64,000 nucleotides of DNA from Tachypleus tridentatus (Eukaryota; Arthropoda; Merostomata; Xiphosura; Limulidae). A program made the translations under genes and the position numbers. Positions within the stretch are counted from its first letter, which is position 1, and each line of letters starts with the position of its first letter. The notes under the pieces were generated by a model, which was given only the letters and a program-made list of their open reading frames with translations, searched no databases and had not been told where the DNA came from. Where the stretch lies: assembly GCF_004210375.1 (NCBI RefSeq), contig NC_134834.1:94244170-94308169 (forward strand), written 5' to 3'. Shown here in pieces: positions 59,616-64,000 of this stretch.

Positions 59616-61000
59616 TCATCTTTTCTGAAGATTAACTTTTCCTTTCGATTGCACACACCAGACAGTGCTCGAACTAATACTGATATCTTGGCTCGAATGT
59701 AGCTACAACAAATGTTGCATCTTACAAAATCTGAATAATTTTAATACCTTAAAGGTGAAAGACCAGTAGCTCTAAAATAAGTTGAAAACCATTATCTGGT
59801 GGTTGATAACAACAATACAACACACCTTCCTGCACTCATAATCGGTCATTCAAATGGCATTAATTATATGTGTCCATGCTTCATTCACCAGTCTCAGCAA
59901 GACATGATTTACCTTGCTGAATGTCAAGGAGTACCCATGGTAGATCAGATCTGAGTCCTTTAGTTACTTTTTCCGTAGCTCTCTTCAACATAAGAGACAA
60001 TAGAAAAGATATTCAACTGGATGGATTTTTTTATGAGACCACAATAAATAATAATTTCAGTGGGACTTCTCTCATCTTGAGTATTTCTGAGATGTAACAA
60101 ACATTTGAAAAGGAAAGCTATCATTCTTTATAATGTGCAACTAATAAACATAATGACCGTACTTGAAATTGCATGGAATAATTAGATATTTACTTGACAA
60201 ATTATTAGATATATGTATTGCATTTCATTAATAATTATTGATTCTTAACATTTAACAACAATTAAATCCAATTCAATAAGAACCCTAGCATCAGTAAATG
60301 GCTGTACACTGATCTTTATTCACTAGCTAGTGTTGAAATTATCTTTTGTTACTGGTCAAAATATCCAAAAAGAGAGGTATCAATCAGACATCCTTATCAA
60401 TAAGTCCGTTGAATTTTTATAAGCATTAGCATAATGTTAATTAAAACTACATCTCCTCATCAGTCGCATTTAATTTATATTTTTTTACTTCAACTTAACT
60501 GTTATTAAATATTCACTGAATGCCAATAATGATTGTTTAAGTACAAAATACATATGTAACACCATACCATTTGAATATCTATGCCATACAGTTTAAAGTA
60601 TTATCGAAATAATTGTTCTAATTTTTTGTTCATATTCTTAAATACACTGAGTGAAACTATAATAAAGTTAACAAATATCTTTGGTAATTGTACGGAAATA
60701 AATAGCTCTACTTATGAACAATTTATAGCCATTTATGCCAACTAATAGATATATTTATACATCAAACACTATGTTTGAACACTAGCACAAAATGTTTCGC
60801 GTATCTACAAACACATCGAATATTGACTATATAATGCATTGTAGCTCCATCAGTTTCTGAAAAATGTGGGGTTTTTCACACAAGCTGAATGACATAATGA
60901 GAATTTGTACCCGTCATTTTGCTATCTAAACACAGTCTTAAGTCAGCTCTCATCACAGAGATCAATCAGATTGTCAGCATCCTTATGTCAGGTAAAAAAT
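59616..61000. other. Unassigned, within the Gypsy remnant
   Basis: AT-rich. Position predicts RT/RNase H sequence, but I could not read any motif. Confidence 0.3.
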
Positions 61001-61537
61001 CATTAGGCTTCTTTCAACTTCTTTAGATATTCATTTGTTTGTGATAATGGAAAGGCATCAGTGTAGTTAACCATTTTCACTTGTCTTAACCAGGCATCAC
61101 ATTTCATTCTACTGACAATCACTTTTGAAACCAACTAATCATTATCTAAAGATTGTATGATTTCGTATTTTAACATTTACTGTATTTCGGCACTGGTTAA
61201 ATTCACAGTGTTTTAGAGAAGCTTTTTTGGTTGTTAATTAATCAGATGCTCATCAGCTGTACCTGTGTGATGATTTGTGACTGTGATTTGATACAGCTGA
61301 TCATCTAGTCCCTTTAATACATTAGTATATTCCAACAAAAAGTCTTTGAACTACTTCCACTATCTTAAGTTCTATTTGTCCAAACTATCTTAGATTAGAG
61401 ATCTCAGGTGTTTTTATCTATGTATTTACTTTTGGATGCGGCACAACAGATGCAACCCTACCATTACTGCTAGCATCTGCTACTTCCACTTTACTTGTAA
61501 CACTAATGACTATTCCGGCATGTAGACGGATAACAGA

Positions 61538-61795
61538 TTATCCATATTTGTAGAGTAGCATTGGGAATTCTCCCTTTGGCAGATAACTGCATGAGATAAT
61601 GCAATTTACTTTCCGGATAGTATCCAGTTTATTTAACATGTATGGTCTATAAGTATAAAGTGCCTGATAAACTTTGAGATCTACGAATGTTTCAGGTGCT
61701 CTTGTATCAATCAGGAAATCTATATTTCGCTTCTTTACTCTGACAGAAGCATACCAATAATCATTAAAACCTGATAGAGGTAGGTTGACAACCAT
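61538..61795 (-). pseudogene. Gypsy aspartic protease fragment
   Basis: VKKRNIDFLIDTRAPETFVD contains the retropepsin active-site block (FLIDTGA---fv) with Gly changed to Arg next to the catalytic Asp. It is followed by LKVYQAL. The Arg makes it probably inactive. Confidence 0.65.
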
Positions 61796-62229
61796 ATCTT
61801 TTGGTATAAGTTGTTCTTTGCGCTCTTTTCAAGAGCTTTAGCGGTAGCATTCACTGCCTACTCTGAACTCTCTGAACTTGTTTTACTGTTGGTCAAACCA
61901 GTACCCTTGTTTAGCTAGTTACTTGGCAAAATTGGAAATTTTCACAAGAAAATAACCCAATGCTCCTCAGACAAAGCATACTTCACTCCTTCCTTCCATG
62001 GCAACATTATGGCAGAAAAATACGTGCAATTGATTAAAGTATATAAATCACAGGAAGGCTTGGTAACCCCACCCATTTCCTGAATACAGTAATTGTCGTT
62101 CAATGTCATGATTTGTAGATGCCTGGTTAACACCAAACTGGATTTGAATTTCGAATCACTTGGGCTCCTGGGTAGAAAGGTCTATCTGCGGTAGAGTAAC
62201 TGAAGCTGCTGCCAGAGCGTTTTTTATTC

Positions 62230-62500
62230 TCATGTAATCAACTTGATGTTACCACTTCATACCAAATAGTGAAAAAGCCTGTGTTGGTAAGGGCAGAATG
62301 TCTTTTACAACCAGATGATATTATATTATCTCAGTGGGTACACTTTCCACGAATTTGTCAATAAGGATATCATCATCATCTGCTGAGGCTATTTCAAGGT
62401 AAGCCTTACCTGCCAATGGCACATATAATTCATGCAACTCAGTAATTATTATTTAACAGTCCAAACATTGCTTCCTTTGTGAGTGTTTGATGTATTCTAA
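62230..62500 (-). pseudogene. Gag-like fragment of the Gypsy remnant
   Basis: EIASADDDDILIDKFVESVP resembles the capsid-region block preceding the C-terminal gag helices (a-yp-----e----qFi-gLp). It lies upstream of the protease as expected. Weak by sequence alone. Confidence 0.35.
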
Positions 62501-62749
62501 GGACAGGTCATATCGGTTCAGAGCCAACTGTTGTATAACCTGATCTGGAGTCCAGTTATTCTAAGCAATTACTTAACTGAAACTCTTCAAGATGAGTCCA
62601 GATTATCATTTTCTGTTCCTTTAAATATTGACAGAGTGACATGCTTTGCCACTTCACAGGCAACAGTGATCATAGCCAAATATTCTCCTTTTCTGACTTC
62701 CCAGCTATCAAATGATAGAGGTGTCCTCAACATCGTTGGGACATTGTAA

Positions 62750-64000
62750 TAGAAGTTTTCAGGGAGTTTGACATATTATGAGCAGTAGACTCCTGATATA
62801 AAATGAATAGCAAAAAAAGGCGATGCTCAAAGCAATTTTTTCATCTGTTTTGCGTACTCCCTAGCTCTTCTGTGGATCATTTCCACGTTTGCAGTATATC
62901 TCTTAGTTCAAGGAGGTTCACCTTTGTTACATGACCCATCACTTTAGCATTTTTGCCCACCATCTACTTGTAAAATACCTCCAATTAACTTGTGCAAACC
63001 ACCAATGATACTTCCTGTCTCTTTTTAGATATCCTTTGGTCGCCTAGAATAAAGATAAAGTTGAATTAACAAAGTTTTAAGGCGACTTGAAAAGGTAACA
63101 AGTTTAACGCAATAAGAAATGCAGAGGATTTTCACAAAATCGAAATATTGTACATTTGCTGCTACGTTAAACTTATAATAAAGTTTTCTTCATTACCTAT
63201 TTGGTTGTCTCGAGTCAAGGAGTTTCATGTAGACCATTCAATCAATCTCATAATCATTAAGACAGCTCTCAGTACCTGTTTCTTTCATGCCAAGTTAATT
63301 TTCAGGGAAAAGCATGTTATATTGTTCTGTAGACGACATTAAAGAGATGTATATTTTTTTCACATTTTGCATGTCTTCATTATACATCAAGCACAGATAC
63401 ATTCTGTATACTTGTTTAAATGCTAAACATACGGACTTTCACTCTGTCTGGACCCTTTTCAGACTATATTCCTAAAAGATGACGTTTTAGAAAGATTGGC
63501 CAAATACAACATTTCTTAACATCAAAAAATACCTTTCATTTACCCGGAATGACCAATGTTACATACGTGACTGGTCATTCTTCTTAAGTTATAGACAGAA
63601 CTGATATCACCTGAACAGCTGTTGAAGGATAGTGTTATCCATGTTCTTACACAAATTTAATGTTACGAAATATCCTTTTTAGGAGAAATAGGTGTTAGCT
63701 TCCTCGATAATAACAAAGAAACAAAAGTAATTTAGAATAATATCACCTTAGTGGCTTTTTTGGGCATGCATTATATGAAACCTTTCAATGTGTGGAAGTA
63801 AGGGTAAATTCAAAACAAATACTAAAGCATTACAAGACGGTAAAACACATTATATGTTCAAATATTACACAAACTAAACATAATGCCGGTCATTGCAAGG
63901 TCAAAAGATCATACCATAAATAAATGATACGTAGCTATACGTTGTTAACTCTTGAGAGCCAAAACAGATACCAAATTTGTTTGATACATCACTATATCAA
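62750..64000. other. Unassigned sequence
   Basis: No gene or repeat recognised. It may include the 5' LTR of the Gypsy remnant, but no matching copy is present downstream. Confidence 0.35.

Larger units (their letters stand above)
58820..62750 (-). mobile_element. Ty3/Gypsy-type LTR retrotransposon remnant, gag to integrase order
   Basis: Minus-strand pieces appear in the Gypsy order: gag-like (62500-62230), protease (61795-61538), RT entry (about 61330-61000) and integrase core (about 59005-58823). Two SINEs (59043-59615) interrupt it. The RNase H region is not seen. All pieces carry stops. LTRs were not identified. Retroelement, described only as a decayed copy. Confidence 0.6.

Overview
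The window is eukaryotic nuclear DNA: AT-rich, intron-rich and full of decayed transposons. The one gene I can identify with confidence is eIF2 alpha (EIF2S1), on the minus strand. Its seven coding exons run from 28719 down to 11082 and join in frame into a 321-residue protein. The eIF2 alpha sequence is arthropod-like. Two abundant tRNA-derived SINE families, Penelope-like elements and DIRS-like remnants, together with the large introns, suggest a chelicerate. A horseshoe crab fits best, but that is an inference from memory of its repeats and has not been tested.

Layout. 1-10.9 kb is mostly AT-rich sequence downstream of eIF2 alpha. It holds an old SINE, a set of splice-compatible minus-strand exons of a gene I cannot name (6394-3820), and a dead mariner-like transposase (7.6-8.5 kb). 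10.9-28.7 kb is the eIF2 alpha body. Its introns carry a MITE-like hairpin, a Penelope-like element with an inverted partial copy (15.6-18.3 kb), a second Penelope-like remnant (21.5-22.5 kb), a DIRS-type remnant (23.9-26.0 kb) and a SINE. 28.7-36 kb is probably the 5' intron and upstream region, with LINE-like and DIRS-like debris and a candidate 5' UTR donor at 35937.

From 36.2 kb to the end the window is a transposon graveyard with no confident host gene. It contains an internally deleted mariner (36241-37142) and Gypsy-type fragments at 38.0-39.1, 55.6-56.2 and 58.8-62.7 kb. It also has Penelope terminal fragments with hammerhead-ribozyme-like cores (39.8 and 41.3 kb) and a Jockey-like reverse transcriptase remnant that runs into a 20-copy 59-bp tandem array (42254-43433). 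A U2 snRNA-like fragment lies at 45.97 kb and a 2.4-kb array of a 17-bp repeat at 51405-53851. A Tc1-type element with about 190-bp inverted repeats lies at 56607-58221, and a dozen SINE copies are scattered through the region.

Only eIF2 alpha is expected to make a functional protein here. Every transposon coding region I read has stops, frameshifts, deletions or changed catalytic residues. Boundaries of repeats are approximate unless inverted repeats or target duplications are stated.
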